DNA of 64,000 nt from Limnohabitans sp. (GTDB lineage: Bacteria > Pseudomonadota > Gammaproteobacteria > Burkholderiales > Burkholderiaceae_C). Location: positions 310,001-374,000 of the forward strand of contig JAOATL010000024.1 of NCBI GenBank assembly GCA_030158125.1. Direction: 5' to 3'. The translations under genes and the position numbers were made by a program. Positions 55,627 through 63,913 of the stretch are shown piece after piece (position 1 is the first letter of the stretch; every line of letters starts with the position of its first letter). Below the pieces are notes generated by a model. The model saw nothing but the letters and a program-made list of their open reading frames with translations, ran no database searches and was not told the origin of the DNA.

Positions 55627-56424
55627 TTATGAGATAGGTCTGGTCAAAATTTTCACCACTTTAGTGGCCAGATTGCGCGGTGTGAAGCGCATGCTTTGGG
55701 CCATCGCCCAATTGACGAAGCCAGGGATGTAGACGCGCTGTCCGCGTTGCATTGCGCGGTAACCCAATGCAGCAACTTCCTCGGACGTGGGAAGTTTCTT
55801 GCCTTTAATCAGGGCTGAGTTTCCAAGATCAGCCTTGTCCTGAAAGCCCGAGGCTGTCGGGCCGGGGCACAGCGCAGTGACGGTGACGCCAGTGTCTTCC
55901 AGCTCGGATGCAATAGCTTCCGAAAAGCTAAGAACGAAAGATTTGGTGGCGTAGTACACCGCCATGTAGGGGCCTGGCTGAAAGGCCGCTGTGGAGGCCG
56001 TGTTGAGAATTTTGCCGCGCGTCGCCAAGAGATCGGGCAGAAACAGTTTAGTCAGTACAACGACTGTGTTCATGTTGAGCTGCATCATGGCCAGCTCAGA
56101 CGTCAGTGCAGAGTCTTTGAACTCGCCAAAGGCCCCGTACCCAGCGTTGTTCGCCAGCACGTTCAGCACGATACCCCGCGCTTTGATATCGGCGTGCAGC
56201 TGTGCGGCACCATCATTGGTTTGCAAGTCCGCGCCAATGACAGTGACGGCAACCTTAAACTTACGTTGCAGCTCATCGGCCAAGGCCTGCATTTTGGCCA
56301 CGCCCCGAGCTGCCAGCACGATCTGATAGCCATCTTGCGCAAATTGGTGGGCTAGCGCCATGCCGATACCTGATGAAGCGCCAGTGATGAGCGCGGTTTT
56401 GTTGGTTGTTGATAGTGTGGTCAA
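55627..56424 (-). CDS. Short-chain dehydrogenase/reductase
   Basis: A classical SDR of about 265 residues. The NAD(P) site is TALITGASSGIGMALAHQFA near residue 10, NNAGYGAFGEF is the structural motif, and the catalytic tetrad is Asn-Ser-Tyr-Lys (NTASTAAFQPGPYMAVYYATKSF region). No ATG is in frame near the family start; I chose TTG at 56424, with GGAAA upstream. A longer frame exists but runs back through the promoter. The substrate is unknown. Divergent to a MerR gene; co-regulation is likely. Confidence 0.85.
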   Translation of the reverse strand: MTTLSTTNKTALITGASSGIGMALAHQFAQDGYQIVLAARGVAKMQALADELQRKFKVAVTVIGADLQTNDGAAQLHADIKARGIVLNVLANNAGYGAFGEFKDSALTSELAMMQLNMNTVVVLTKLFLPDLLATRGKILNTASTAAFQPGPYMAVYYATKSFVLSFSEAIASELEDTGVTVTALCPGPTASGFQDKADLGNSALIKGKKLPTSEEVAALGYRAMQRGQRVYIPGFVNWAMAQSMRFTPRNLATKVVKILTRPIS

Positions 56425-56458
56425 GATTAATTTCCATGGTCGTTTTGTCGATTCAGAA

Positions 56459-56558
56459 ATTAAAAACCCGGTAGAAAGGTGCCAGGTCAAGACATTTCTT
56501 TGCCTTGATTTGGCGCACACAAACACTTGACCTGGCACCCAAGCGCCAGGTTTAACAT
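56459..56558. promoter_or_regulatory. Mirrored MerR-type divergent promoters with 14-bp inverted repeat
   Basis: GGTGCCAGGTCAAG (56478-56491) and CTTGACCTGGCACC (56526-56539) form a perfect inverted repeat. Each arm carries a -35 TTGACC pointing outwards. Rightwards: TTGACC (56527-56532), 20 nt, TAACAT (56553-56558). Leftwards: TTGACC (complement of 56485-56490), 20 nt, TTTAAT (complement of 56459-56464). The rightward spacer is palindromic (ACCTGGC...GCCAGGT), the overlong spacer typical of MerR-family targets. Confidence 0.65.
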
Positions 56559-56671
56559 GTGTTGACGGCTATGTAGTCGTCTAGGCCGCCTCGAACTTAA
56601 TCTGGCTTAACGGCCCTGACGCAGGCTTCAGGAATGCGCGCCTGCTCTCAATCACCGGAAACAAACAAAAG

Positions 56672-57127
56672 ATGAAAAGCGTAATGCCCGTAAAGGCTTT
56701 CAAGACTTTGCAGACGACCAGCGCCTTGTGCAAGGCGGCCAACGTGACCCGTGGTCAATTGCGCTTGTATGAAGAAGAAGGGCTGATTGCACCCCAGAGC
56801 AGAACGGAAGCTGGCTATCGCCAATATGGCAGCGAAACGCTGGACCGGCTCAGGGCCATACTGCATCTGAAGGAACTCGGCCTCACGCTGGCAGAAATCG
56901 CACTCCTTCTGTTTGATCGCGATCAAGGTGTCCTCGATGAACAAGCGTTACAGCTACTGGCGGGAGAAGTGTTGTCGAAAATTGATGAACGCATTGCTGG
57001 TTTGCAAGTTATTCGAGGCTATATAGCGCCGGTTGCCATGGGTGACATGAGCGTGTTGCAGGACGATGACTGCAACTTCGTCGTTGAATTTATGACTGCT
57101 TTTTCCGCTGAGAAATCCAGGTGCTAG
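56672..57127 (+). CDS. MerR-family transcriptional regulator
   Basis: A 151-residue MerR protein. The winged HTH is in TTSALCKAANVTRGQLRLYE and EEGLIAPQSRTEAGYRQYGS. A coiled-coil dimerisation helix follows (LDRLRAILHLKELGLTLAEI). The short C-terminus contains DDDCNFVVEF and a terminal Cys, which is not a clear metal site. It is divergent from the SDR gene and faces the mirrored MerR-type promoters, so autoregulation and control of the SDR-membrane pair are likely. The signal sensed is unknown. Confidence 0.85.
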   Translation: MKSVMPVKAFKTLQTTSALCKAANVTRGQLRLYEEEGLIAPQSRTEAGYRQYGSETLDRLRAILHLKELGLTLAEIALLLFDRDQGVLDEQALQLLAGEVLSKIDERIAGLQVIRGYIAPVAMGDMSVLQDDDCNFVVEFMTAFSAEKSRC

Positions 57128-57147
57128 ATTTGAATGCCCATCAAAAA

Positions 57148-57190
57148 CTTAGGCGGTTTATGATGAGCTAGGTTCTGCCCCGCCAGTGCG
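57148..57190. repeat. Dispersed structured repeat, partial copy C
   Basis: The central part of the repeat at 50,051 and 54,980 returns here as CTTAGGCGGTTTATGATGAG and GGTTCTGCCCCGCCAGTGCG, with GGCGG/CCGCC complementarity kept. Flanks are not similar. It lies between the MerR gene and the alpha/beta hydrolase gene. The rest of this 190-nt gap contains a short palindromic run (GATCAGTCTGATCGACTGATC). Confidence 0.45.
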
Positions 57191-57317
57191 ATCAGTCTGA
57201 TCGACTGATCAAGGTCGCTAGAAATGCGCTTAGTTCAACACCTATAGCTGCAGAAACGCTGGCAAACCAACAGTTCAAGCGTTGTTTTGGATTGAAGGGT
57301 TTCGAAAGGAAAACGAA

Positions 57318-58031
57318 ATGAATCGGTTTTTTGCGTGTGTGGTTTTATTCATTGCAACGGGCCTGCATGCTGAACCTATTTATTTTGATAAACACTACCC
57401 AGCAGCAGACAAAGCCTCGCCAGCCATCATTTTGTTGCACACCAGCGGAGGCTACAAAAGTGTCAGCAACAAGGTCAAGCCATATGTCGATGCAGGCTAT
57501 GTGGTTTATACGCCAGACTTTTTCAAGCGATATGGCATTACGACTGCAACTCGATTTCAAACATGGACTCGCTATCGTAACAATATAGAACGAGAGTTAA
57601 GCGAAATTGTTCAATTGATGAAAGCAGACGGACGGGTTGATGCAGCCAATATTTTTGCAGTTGGCTTTTCAAACGGTGGTTATTGGGCTTCTTATTTGTC
57701 GGCAACGGGGGCTGTGAATGCTGGAATTTCTCATTATGGCGTTTGGGATTTTCCGGGTAATGTCGATGGCTATCCGGTTAAGTATTTTCACGGTGCAAGC
57801 CATCCAGTCCTAGCCTTGATCGGAAAAGATGATCAAACCCAAAGATACGAACGAGTCTTGCCACAAGTACAAAAGGCTGAAAATTTAAGTCCTCGTGTGG
57901 TCCGAAAAGTCTACGAAGCCTCACATTCTTGGGATTGTTCAGTGTGCAATCAAGAGTACATCTACAACGAAATGGTGACGAAGGACGCCCTCAAAAGCAC
58001 GCTTGATTTCATGAAAGAAAATACAAAATAG
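57318..58031 (+). CDS. Secreted dienelactone-hydrolase-like alpha/beta hydrolase
   Basis: A 237-residue exported hydrolase. The signal peptide is RFFACVVLFIATGLHAE, from ATG 57318 with AAAGGA 7 nt upstream. The alpha/beta fold shows IILLHTSGGYKS (oxyanion region), the nucleophile serine in GFSNGGYWASYL, the aspartate region in ALIGKDDQTQRYE, and the catalytic histidine in YEASHSWDCS. The substrate is unknown; dienelactone hydrolase relatives act on varied esters. Base use looks AT-richer than the preceding island. Confidence 0.8.
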   Translation: MNRFFACVVLFIATGLHAEPIYFDKHYPAADKASPAIILLHTSGGYKSVSNKVKPYVDAGYVVYTPDFFKRYGITTATRFQTWTRYRNNIERELSEIVQLMKADGRVDAANIFAVGFSNGGYWASYLSATGAVNAGISHYGVWDFPGNVDGYPVKYFHGASHPVLALIGKDDQTQRYERVLPQVQKAENLSPRVVRKVYEASHSWDCSVCNQEYIYNEMVTKDALKSTLDFMKENTK

Positions 58032-58242
58032 GCGTTCAGAAATCTTCCGCCTGTCCACAGTTGAGCAGTCAGCCCTCTCTTTCAAAAAGTTCCACCTTGG
58101 CCAAATAAAGCATCCCTGTTTGCAAAAAAGAGCAACGCTGTTTATCCCCCTAGCGCGGCGATATCGGCGCTAGATTGATGGCCTGAGCTTGCTGTTTTCT
58201 GGCGATTTGGAAAAGGCTTTATTTTTTGCCATAATCGCCAAC

Positions 58243-58602
58243 ATGCAAAATCTGCGCACATCCAAACTCATCGCCAAACTGGTGTTGGTGTGGTTTGCCT
58301 TGTTCTTGGGTTCTGCAATCGCCTCCACCATCATCAAGCCAGACGGCATGCAAATGATTTGTGCGTCTGGCGGTTTGATGAAAATGGTCGACGCCAGTGG
58401 TGAAGATGACGGACTCAAAGCCTTCGCCAACATGGACTGCCCACTGTGTGCTTCTGTGTGTGCGCCGCCTCCGCCCTTGACGGCATATTTCGAAAAACTT
58501 TCAGCTTTGGCGCATGCCCTGCACCCAATTGCAGCGGCACACATTGCGTCGGCCACAGCACCGCCCTTGCCTTCCCGCGGGCCACCCCACTCCCACCTGT
58601 AA
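58243..58602 (+). CDS. DUF2946-like small secreted protein
   Basis: A 119-residue protein with an N-terminal hydrophobic segment (LIAKLVLVWFALFLGSAIAS) and the pattern MICASGG...MDCPLCASVCAPPP. This matches the DUF2946 arrangement of a CP-x-C motif followed by Pro-rich sequence. An HSHL end and paired cysteines suggest metal (copper) binding. It precedes a TonB-dependent receptor and a PCuAC chaperone. The start ATG 58243 was preferred over 58189, which would put residues in front of the signal. Confidence 0.65.
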   Translation: MQNLRTSKLIAKLVLVWFALFLGSAIASTIIKPDGMQMICASGGLMKMVDASGEDDGLKAFANMDCPLCASVCAPPPPLTAYFEKLSALAHALHPIAAAHIASATAPPLPSRGPPHSHL

Positions 58603-58632
58603 CGCACCAGGCTTCTCAAGCCCTGGTTTGAA

Positions 58633-58660
58633 CCTTTGCCTGCATGTGCGCAGGCTAAGG
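58633..58660 (+). promoter_or_regulatory. Leader hairpin upstream of the TonB receptor gene
   Basis: CCTTtGCCTGC (58633-58643) and GCAGGCtAAGG (58650-58660) can pair with a 6-nt loop. A second stem, CCAGG/CCTGG, precedes it (58607-58626). No T-run follows, so it is not an intrinsic terminator. It may be an mRNA leader element between the DUF2946 and receptor genes. Confidence 0.35.
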
Positions 58661-58726
58661 CATTCGTGTTCATTCGGCTGCAGCTGTGGCCCTGGTCGCA
58701 TAACGCAGTCACTCGCAAAGTTTTCC

Positions 58727-60712
58727 ATGCAAAAAAATCACCTTCAACCCGTGGCCTTCCTGGCCCTCTTGGCGTGCGCATCTGTTCAAGCACAACAACT
58801 CGCCACGACCAATGTCTTGGTCACCGCAAGTCCCATCATTGAAGCCAATCAAGTCGATGGCTTTTCCAGTTTTTCAACCCGCGTGTCAGACGCGCAAATC
58901 AAAGACCTTGGTGCTTTGGATCTGGCTGCAGCGCTGCGCATGGCACCGGGTGTGCAAATTTCTCGCTACAACGAGGTGGGCTCTTACAGCGGCGATCAAG
59001 GTGGAAATGTCTACATTCGAGGTTTGGGTGCCAGTCGCCCTGGCAGTGAAATCAAAACCTATGTCGATGGTGTGCCCGTCTATATGGGCGTTTGGAATCA
59101 TCCCATGATGGACCTCTTGCCTTTGAATGGTGTGAAGCAGGTTGACATTCACAAGGGTCCGCAAAATCAAATCAGTGGCAATCATTTTGCGTCAATCAAT
59201 TTGCAAGCCAAGCGTGCGACAAAAGAAGGTGTAGAGGCTGAGGTCAATGCATCGGTGGGCTCGTTTTCTACCAAAACATTGCAGGCGCACATGATGGGGC
59301 GTCAAGGCGGTTTGGATTATTCATTGGCTGCAGGCCAGGTAGAGTCGCAGGGGGCACGTGCAAACGCCGATGGCAAGTTGACCAATGCCATGGGCCACAT
59401 CGCCTTCAAAATCGACCCTGCATGGACCCTTGGTGCTGGGTTTTTGTCTGTGAACAACCAAGTGGGCGACCCGGGTGACAATCGATTCGCCAGCGTCAAT
59501 GCGCCTGTTGGCCCCTACAGTTTTTCCAATGGTGTGGCGCGCAATGATTCCGAAACCAATTTGTTGTCGGTGTTCATTGCACATCAGCATGTGGGTTCAA
59601 AGGGCGAGTTCAAAGTTTACGAAAACAAGGGGCACAACAATTTAACCCAAGACCCTCTCTGGGGCAGCTTTGACAGCCAGTTCAAGATGTCTGGCTTCCG
59701 CTGGAAAGAAGAGTTATCACTTTGGCAGAACGCCAAGTTGGCCGGCGGTGTTGATCAAGAAAGTGTGTCTGGTTTTGTGTCGGGTCCGCACGTGGGCGCG
59801 CCTGTTGGAACACCTTTTGCATTTGGCACGCAGGGCACGGCAGTGGTGCCCACATTTCGGGTGTCTTCTGTGTTTGCTGGGTTGAGTCAACAATTCCAAG
59901 TTTCGGATGCCTGGGTGTTACAACCTTCGGTGGGCGTGCGTTCTTACAGTAGCAATGTCTATGGCGGCAAAACAGCGCCCAATGCTGGGCTGTCATTGAT
60001 CTCTGACAGGACAAGTTTTTACGCAAATTACAACGAGGGACTTCTCTACCCCGGTGCCGAAACCTACACCCTCACGCGCGCCATTCCCATGGCTTTCGCG
60101 GCCAACAATGGCTGGAACCGTTTGTCACCCAGCCAAAACAAGCACAGCGAAGTGGGTGTGAAATGGGATGTCAGTGCAAACACGCACATGGACATCAGTG
60201 TGTTCAAAGATGAAATCAGTCAACGCTACGTTTGGACTGGTTTTTACATGGGTGCCATTGCCAATCCGGCGTCTGGCACATGGTCGAACGACTTTCCGGC
60301 ATATCGCGTGAGTGGCTCAGAGTTGTCTGTTCAGCATCAACTCAATCAGCAATGGGCTGTGTTTGGCAGTGTGACGCAGTTGGCGTCCAATTTGGAGAAG
60401 TTACCCTACGCGCCCCAAACAGCCGTTTCGGTGGGCGTTAACGGCAAGCTAGGCCAATACCGCGTGGCCTTGGATGCACAGCACCAGTCGCGCATGTATT
60501 CATTGACGCAAGACCGTGGCACCTTCAGTCCCAATGAGGTGGCATCTTTTACGGTTGCCAATGCCCGTATTTCCCACCCAGTGGCCATGCTGGGCCAAAA
60601 GGGGGAGGTGTATGCTGTGGTCAACAATGTGTTGGATGCTTCATACCAATACAACGCGGGGTACCCCATGCCTGGGCGCAATGTCCGCGTCGGTGTCACG
60701 GCCAGTTTTTAA
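58727..60712 (+). CDS. TonB-dependent outer-membrane copper receptor (OprC/NosA-like)
   Basis: A 661-residue outer-membrane receptor. The signal peptide is PVAFLALLACASVQAQ. A plug domain follows, with TRVSDAQIKDLGALDLAAAL, GVQISRYNEVGSYSG, GGNVYIRGLGASRPG and VDGVPVYMGVWNHP. A beta-barrel of many strands ends in an aromatic residue (VRVGVTASF). Neighbouring PCuAC and DUF2946 genes and resemblance to copper receptors suggest uptake of copper or a copper complex, but other metal substrates cannot be excluded. No Fur-type box was seen in front. Confidence 0.82.
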   Translation: MQKNHLQPVAFLALLACASVQAQQLATTNVLVTASPIIEANQVDGFSSFSTRVSDAQIKDLGALDLAAALRMAPGVQISRYNEVGSYSGDQGGNVYIRGLGASRPGSEIKTYVDGVPVYMGVWNHPMMDLLPLNGVKQVDIHKGPQNQISGNHFASINLQAKRATKEGVEAEVNASVGSFSTKTLQAHMMGRQGGLDYSLAAGQVESQGARANADGKLTNAMGHIAFKIDPAWTLGAGFLSVNNQVGDPGDNRFASVNAPVGPYSFSNGVARNDSETNLLSVFIAHQHVGSKGEFKVYENKGHNNLTQDPLWGSFDSQFKMSGFRWKEELSLWQNAKLAGGVDQESVSGFVSGPHVGAPVGTPFAFGTQGTAVVPTFRVSSVFAGLSQQFQVSDAWVLQPSVGVRSYSSNVYGGKTAPNAGLSLISDRTSFYANYNEGLLYPGAETYTLTRAIPMAFAANNGWNRLSPSQNKHSEVGVKWDVSANTHMDISVFKDEISQRYVWTGFYMGAIANPASGTWSNDFPAYRVSGSELSVQHQLNQQWAVFGSVTQLASNLEKLPYAPQTAVSVGVNGKLGQYRVALDAQHQSRMYSLTQDRGTFSPNEVASFTVANARISHPVAMLGQKGEVYAVVNNVLDASYQYNAGYPMPGRNVRVGVTASF

Positions 60713-60765
60713 GGCCATGCGCTGCGCATCTTTCTAATTTAATTTTTTTGACCTACGGAGAAAAC

Positions 60766-61218
60766 ATGAAACTGAAACAACTCATCGCTTTATCAGCCCT
60801 TGTGGGCGGTGCTGCCTTTGCACAAAATGTCATAGTGGCCGATGGCTGGGTGCGTGCCACAGTGCAAGGCCAAAAGGCCACGGGTGCCTTCATGAAAATC
60901 ACAGCCAAAGACGCGGCCAAGTTGGTGGCGGGTAGCAGCCCAGCGGCGGGTGTGGTCGAAATTCATGAAATGAAAATGGAAAAAGACGTCATGAAAATGG
61001 CGGCATTGCCCAACGGTCTTGACTTGCCATCGGGTAAAACGGTGGAGCTCAAGCCGGGTGGTTATCACGTGATGTTGATGGACCTCAAAGCCCCATTGGC
61101 TGCCAACAGCACAGTGCCTGTGACCTTTACTTTTCAAGATGCCAAGGGAAATAAAACAACACAGGAGTTGAAGTTGCCCGTGAAATCAATGGCCATGCCC
61201 ACTGAACACAAGCACTGA
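60766..61218 (+). CDS. PCuAC-family periplasmic copper chaperone
   Basis: A 150-residue exported protein. The signal peptide is LKQLIALSALVGGAAFAQ, followed by the domain start VADGWVRATVQGQKATGAFM. The copper ligands fit the H-x10-M-x21-HxM pattern of PCu(A)C: EIHEMKMEKDVMKM and GGYHVMLMDLKAPL. A His-rich tail (TEHKH) ends it. GGAG precedes the ATG. PCuAC proteins deliver copper to cytochrome oxidase; here it follows the putative copper receptor by 53 nt and probably shares its transcript. Confidence 0.9.
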   Translation: MKLKQLIALSALVGGAAFAQNVIVADGWVRATVQGQKATGAFMKITAKDAAKLVAGSSPAAGVVEIHEMKMEKDVMKMAALPNGLDLPSGKTVELKPGGYHVMLMDLKAPLAANSTVPVTFTFQDAKGNKTTQELKLPVKSMAMPTEHKH

Positions 61219-61299
61219 TTTTTTGACTGTGTGGTTCAGAAGTTAGCCAAGAAAACCCCTTCAGACCCTGACTTCTGAAACTCAGTCAAAATCTCGTGC

Positions 61300-61692
61300 A
61301 TGCCCCAATACAAACTCCAAGTTGAAGTCGTTCCCCAGTACCTGCCAGAACAGTCAGATGCTGCATCAGACCTCTACACCTTTGCCTACACCATCACCAT
61401 TCGAAACACGGGCACCATTGCCGCTCAAGTGATCTCAAGGTCTTGGAGCGTCAACGATGCCAATGGATTGCATGAAAAAGTCAAAGGCTTGGGTGTGGTC
61501 GGTTACCAGCCTTTGTTGCAGCCGGGTGAGAAATTTCAGTACACCAGCGGCACGCGTCTGCGCACGCCCACTGGCACCATGCACGGCAGTTATTTTTGTG
61601 TGGCCGAAGATGGTGAGAAATTTGATGTGGACATTCCCATGTTTGTCCTCGATGCACTCAGCACTGAATCGGGTAAACGCAATTTGCATTGA
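61300..61692 (+). CDS. apaG: ApaG family protein
   Basis: A 130-residue protein with the fibronectin-III-like ApaG fold. Recognisable segments are VEVVPQYLPEQSD, YTFAYTITIRNTG, SWSVNDANG and GVVGYQPLLQPGEKFQYTSG, with TPTGTMHGSYFCVAEDG following. Annotated as Co2+/Mg2+ efflux-related, but the biochemical role is not established. Upstream, GGTTCAGAAGT and ACTTCTGAA can pair across about 24 nt. Confidence 0.9.
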   Translation: MPQYKLQVEVVPQYLPEQSDAASDLYTFAYTITIRNTGTIAAQVISRSWSVNDANGLHEKVKGLGVVGYQPLLQPGEKFQYTSGTRLRTPTGTMHGSYFCVAEDGEKFDVDIPMFVLDALSTESGKRNLH

Positions 61693-61809
61693 GCGTTGGA
61701 CGTTTGCCGACCCTGCCTCGTTCCATGCAACAAGGCTTTGTGGTCATCAAATTTCTTGAGTTAGCGCAAGCTTTGGCAAGACCAAGAGATGGCTCGATTT
61801 TTTCTCAAG

Positions 61810-61836
61810 TAGAATCAAATAAGAACTGTTCTCATT
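61810..61836 (+). promoter_or_regulatory. -10 box and likely Fur box for feoAB
   Basis: A -10-like TAGAAT (61810-61815) is followed by the 19-bp imperfect palindrome AATAAGAACTGTTCTCATT (61818-61836), which matches the GAGAAT/ATTCTC style of Betaproteobacterial Fur boxes (halves AATAAGAA and TTCTCATT). It overlaps the expected transcription start of feoA, as expected for iron-dependent repression. Confidence 0.6.
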
Positions 61837-61851
61837 TGAAATTTGATTAAT

Positions 61852-62124
61852 TTGCCCAACCCTAGGCTTCAAGCGGCTTGCGTGCCAGAAGAACTCACAC
61901 TGGCCCACTTCAAAGTGGGTCAATTGGGAACCATCACCCGCATCGAGGCCGACATCGATTTAAAGCACCGCATGGCTGCATTGGGTCTGAGGGAAACTTG
62001 TCAGGTCCTTGTCTTGCGCAAGGCCAGTTTGGGAGGGCCGCTTCACGTTCGTGTGGGTACCACCGAGGTCATCATTCGACGCAGTGAGGCCCAACGCATT
62101 GGGGCCTTGCCATGCGCAAGCTGA
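61852..62124 (+). CDS. feoA: Ferrous iron transport protein A (FeoA)
   Basis: A small SH3-like protein of about 90 residues with LTLAHFKVGQLGTITRIEAD and the conserved MAALGLRETCQVLVLRKA. It is followed by FeoB and helps its GTPase function. No ATG start is available: TTG at 61843 or 61852 and GTG at 61882 are candidates, none with a strong ribosome site. I placed the start at 61852. It lies directly after the likely Fur box. Confidence 0.82.
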   Translation: MPNPRLQAACVPEELTLAHFKVGQLGTITRIEADIDLKHRMAALGLRETCQVLVLRKASLGGPLHVRVGTTEVIIRRSEAQRIGALPCAS

Positions 62125-62155
62125 ACGCCATGCAGACACAGCCTCAAAGTCGTTC

Positions 62156-63913
62156 ATGAAAAAGATTGCCCTGATTGGCATGCCCAACACAGGCAAGTCC
62201 ACCTTGCTCAACCGCCTAACAGGCGCACATGCCAAAGTTGGCAATTGGCCGGGGCTCACGGTTTCTTTGTTGTCTGCGCGGCTGATGGTGGGCGATCAAA
62301 TGGCGCAACTCATTGATCTGCCGGGCATCTACGATTTGAGTGGCTACTCTGAAGATGAAAGAGTCGTCACCACCTATTTGGAAACGCAAAAGCCAGACCT
62401 TATTTTGTTCATGATGAACGCCTCACAGGTGGACCGTCAACTGAGCTTGTTGTCTCAAGTGATGGCCAAAGGCATTCCGCTTGTGATGGTGATGAACATG
62501 GCAGATGAAGCCAGTGCATTGGGCATCACCATCAAGGCAGATGTGCTGAGTCAACATTTGGGCTTGCCCATTTGTTTGCTGTCTGCCAAGTATGGCCAAG
62601 GCACAGCGCAATTACAGCAACGCATGCGCGAAGGGCTCAACTCGGTTCCAGCCAAAGCTTTGTCACCGCTAGAAATAGAAGCAGCTTTTCAATCCGGCGT
62701 GATGGTGCCGGCCCAGGCTTCGCACCAACTCACAGAACGCATTGACAAAGTCTTGCTGCATCCTTGGTTAGGCTTGCCGATCTTTTTTGCAGTGATGCTG
62801 TTGCTGTTTGAAGGTGTGTTTGCCATTGGCAAGCCCCTGCAAGACGGCATGAGCTGGCTTTTCACAACGGCCAGGACGGAGGCGCTAGAACCACTGCTGA
62901 GTGGTTTGCCCGCCATGGCGCACGGCTTGTTACTCGACGGTTTGTACAACGGCATCAGCACCGTGGCCAGCTTTGTGCCACTCATCATTTTGTTTTTCTT
63001 GTTTCTTGGCATTGTTGAAGACACAGGCTATTTGTCGCGCGCAGCCTTCCTCATGGACGCCCTCATGTCCAAATTTGGCTTGGACGGCAGAAGCTTTGTG
63101 ATGTTGCTCATGGGGTTTGGTTGCAATGTGCCTGCATTGCTGGGTACGCGAGTGATTCGCTCAAAAGGCCTGCGCTACCTCACCATGCTGACCATTCCGT
63201 TTTCTTTGTGCTCAGCGCGTTTGCAAGTGTTTGTGCTGTTCATTGCCGCCATGTTCACCACCGAGCAAGCACCGTGGGTGCTGTTCTCCTTGTACCTGGT
63301 GAGCATCTTGATGGCCATGCTCACGTCGGTCATTTTTAAAAAACAGTACGTCAACGTCGATGCGTTTGTTTTGGAAATCCCACCTTATCGTTTGCCGACC
63401 TTGCGCCAAATGGTGTTGAAGGGTTGGCAAGAAGTCCGACATTTTTTGAGCAGAACCACACGTTTCATCATGCTTGGCGTGTTGCTCATTTGGGTGCTCA
63501 CCCATTTTCCGCAAGGCGCCACAGCCGGCAGTTTGGAGACGTGGGCGGGTCAATTGAGCCACTGGATGTCACCCCTGCTTCAGCCCCTGGGCATCAATGA
63601 ACAGTTGACCATTGCCTTGGTGTTTGGCTTTGTGGCCAAAGAGGTGGTGATTGGTGCCTTGGCTGTCATTTATGGTCATGAAGGACAGGCCTTGATCGAG
63701 GCCATTGCTCACAACATGGATTGGATCAGTGCTTACAGCTTCATGTTGTTTGCTTTGATTTACACACCGTGTGTGTCGACCATTGCCACCATTCGCAATG
63801 AAACCAAGAGCTGGGCGTTTACAGCATTGTCTGTGGCTTGGCCCTTGTGTGTGGCTTGGTTGGTGAGTTTTGCGTTTTACCAGACCGCCATGTGGGTACG
63901 TCTGCATGCCTAA
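62156..63913 (+). CDS. feoB: Ferrous iron transporter FeoB (short form)
   Basis: Inner-membrane Fe(II) transporter with an N-terminal G domain. G1 is IGMPNTGKSTLL at about 7-18, G3 is DLPGIYDLSGYS, and G4 is MNMADEA. A GDI-like linker is followed by about ten membrane helices. The conserved gate cysteine is in MGFGCNVPALLGTRVI. The second gate region is FVAKEVVIGALAVIYG. At 585 residues it is shorter than E. coli FeoB (773); the difference lies in a compact linker and C-terminus, not an obvious truncation of motifs. It starts 31 nt after feoA. Confidence 0.92.
   Translation: MKKIALIGMPNTGKSTLLNRLTGAHAKVGNWPGLTVSLLSARLMVGDQMAQLIDLPGIYDLSGYSEDERVVTTYLETQKPDLILFMMNASQVDRQLSLLSQVMAKGIPLVMVMNMADEASALGITIKADVLSQHLGLPICLLSAKYGQGTAQLQQRMREGLNSVPAKALSPLEIEAAFQSGVMVPAQASHQLTERIDKVLLHPWLGLPIFFAVMLLLFEGVFAIGKPLQDGMSWLFTTARTEALEPLLSGLPAMAHGLLLDGLYNGISTVASFVPLIILFFLFLGIVEDTGYLSRAAFLMDALMSKFGLDGRSFVMLLMGFGCNVPALLGTRVIRSKGLRYLTMLTIPFSLCSARLQVFVLFIAAMFTTEQAPWVLFSLYLVSILMAMLTSVIFKKQYVNVDAFVLEIPPYRLPTLRQMVLKGWQEVRHFLSRTTRFIMLGVLLIWVLTHFPQGATAGSLETWAGQLSHWMSPLLQPLGINEQLTIALVFGFVAKEVVIGALAVIYGHEGQALIEAIAHNMDWISAYSFMLFALIYTPCVSTIATIRNETKSWAFTALSVAWPLCVAWLVSFAFYQTAMWVRLHA

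Noticed and set aside
50051..57190. Integron attC sites as explanation of the dispersed repeat
   Set aside because: The expected RYYYAAC and GTTRRRY core sites are only approximate, no integrase gene is visible, and the blocks between copies are multi-gene and up to 5 kb.
26900..57300. Direct duplicate of the tRNA-Ser 3' end as right island border
   Set aside because: I looked for a second copy of the TTCGAATCCCACCTTCTCC end by eye and found none; a computed search would be needed.
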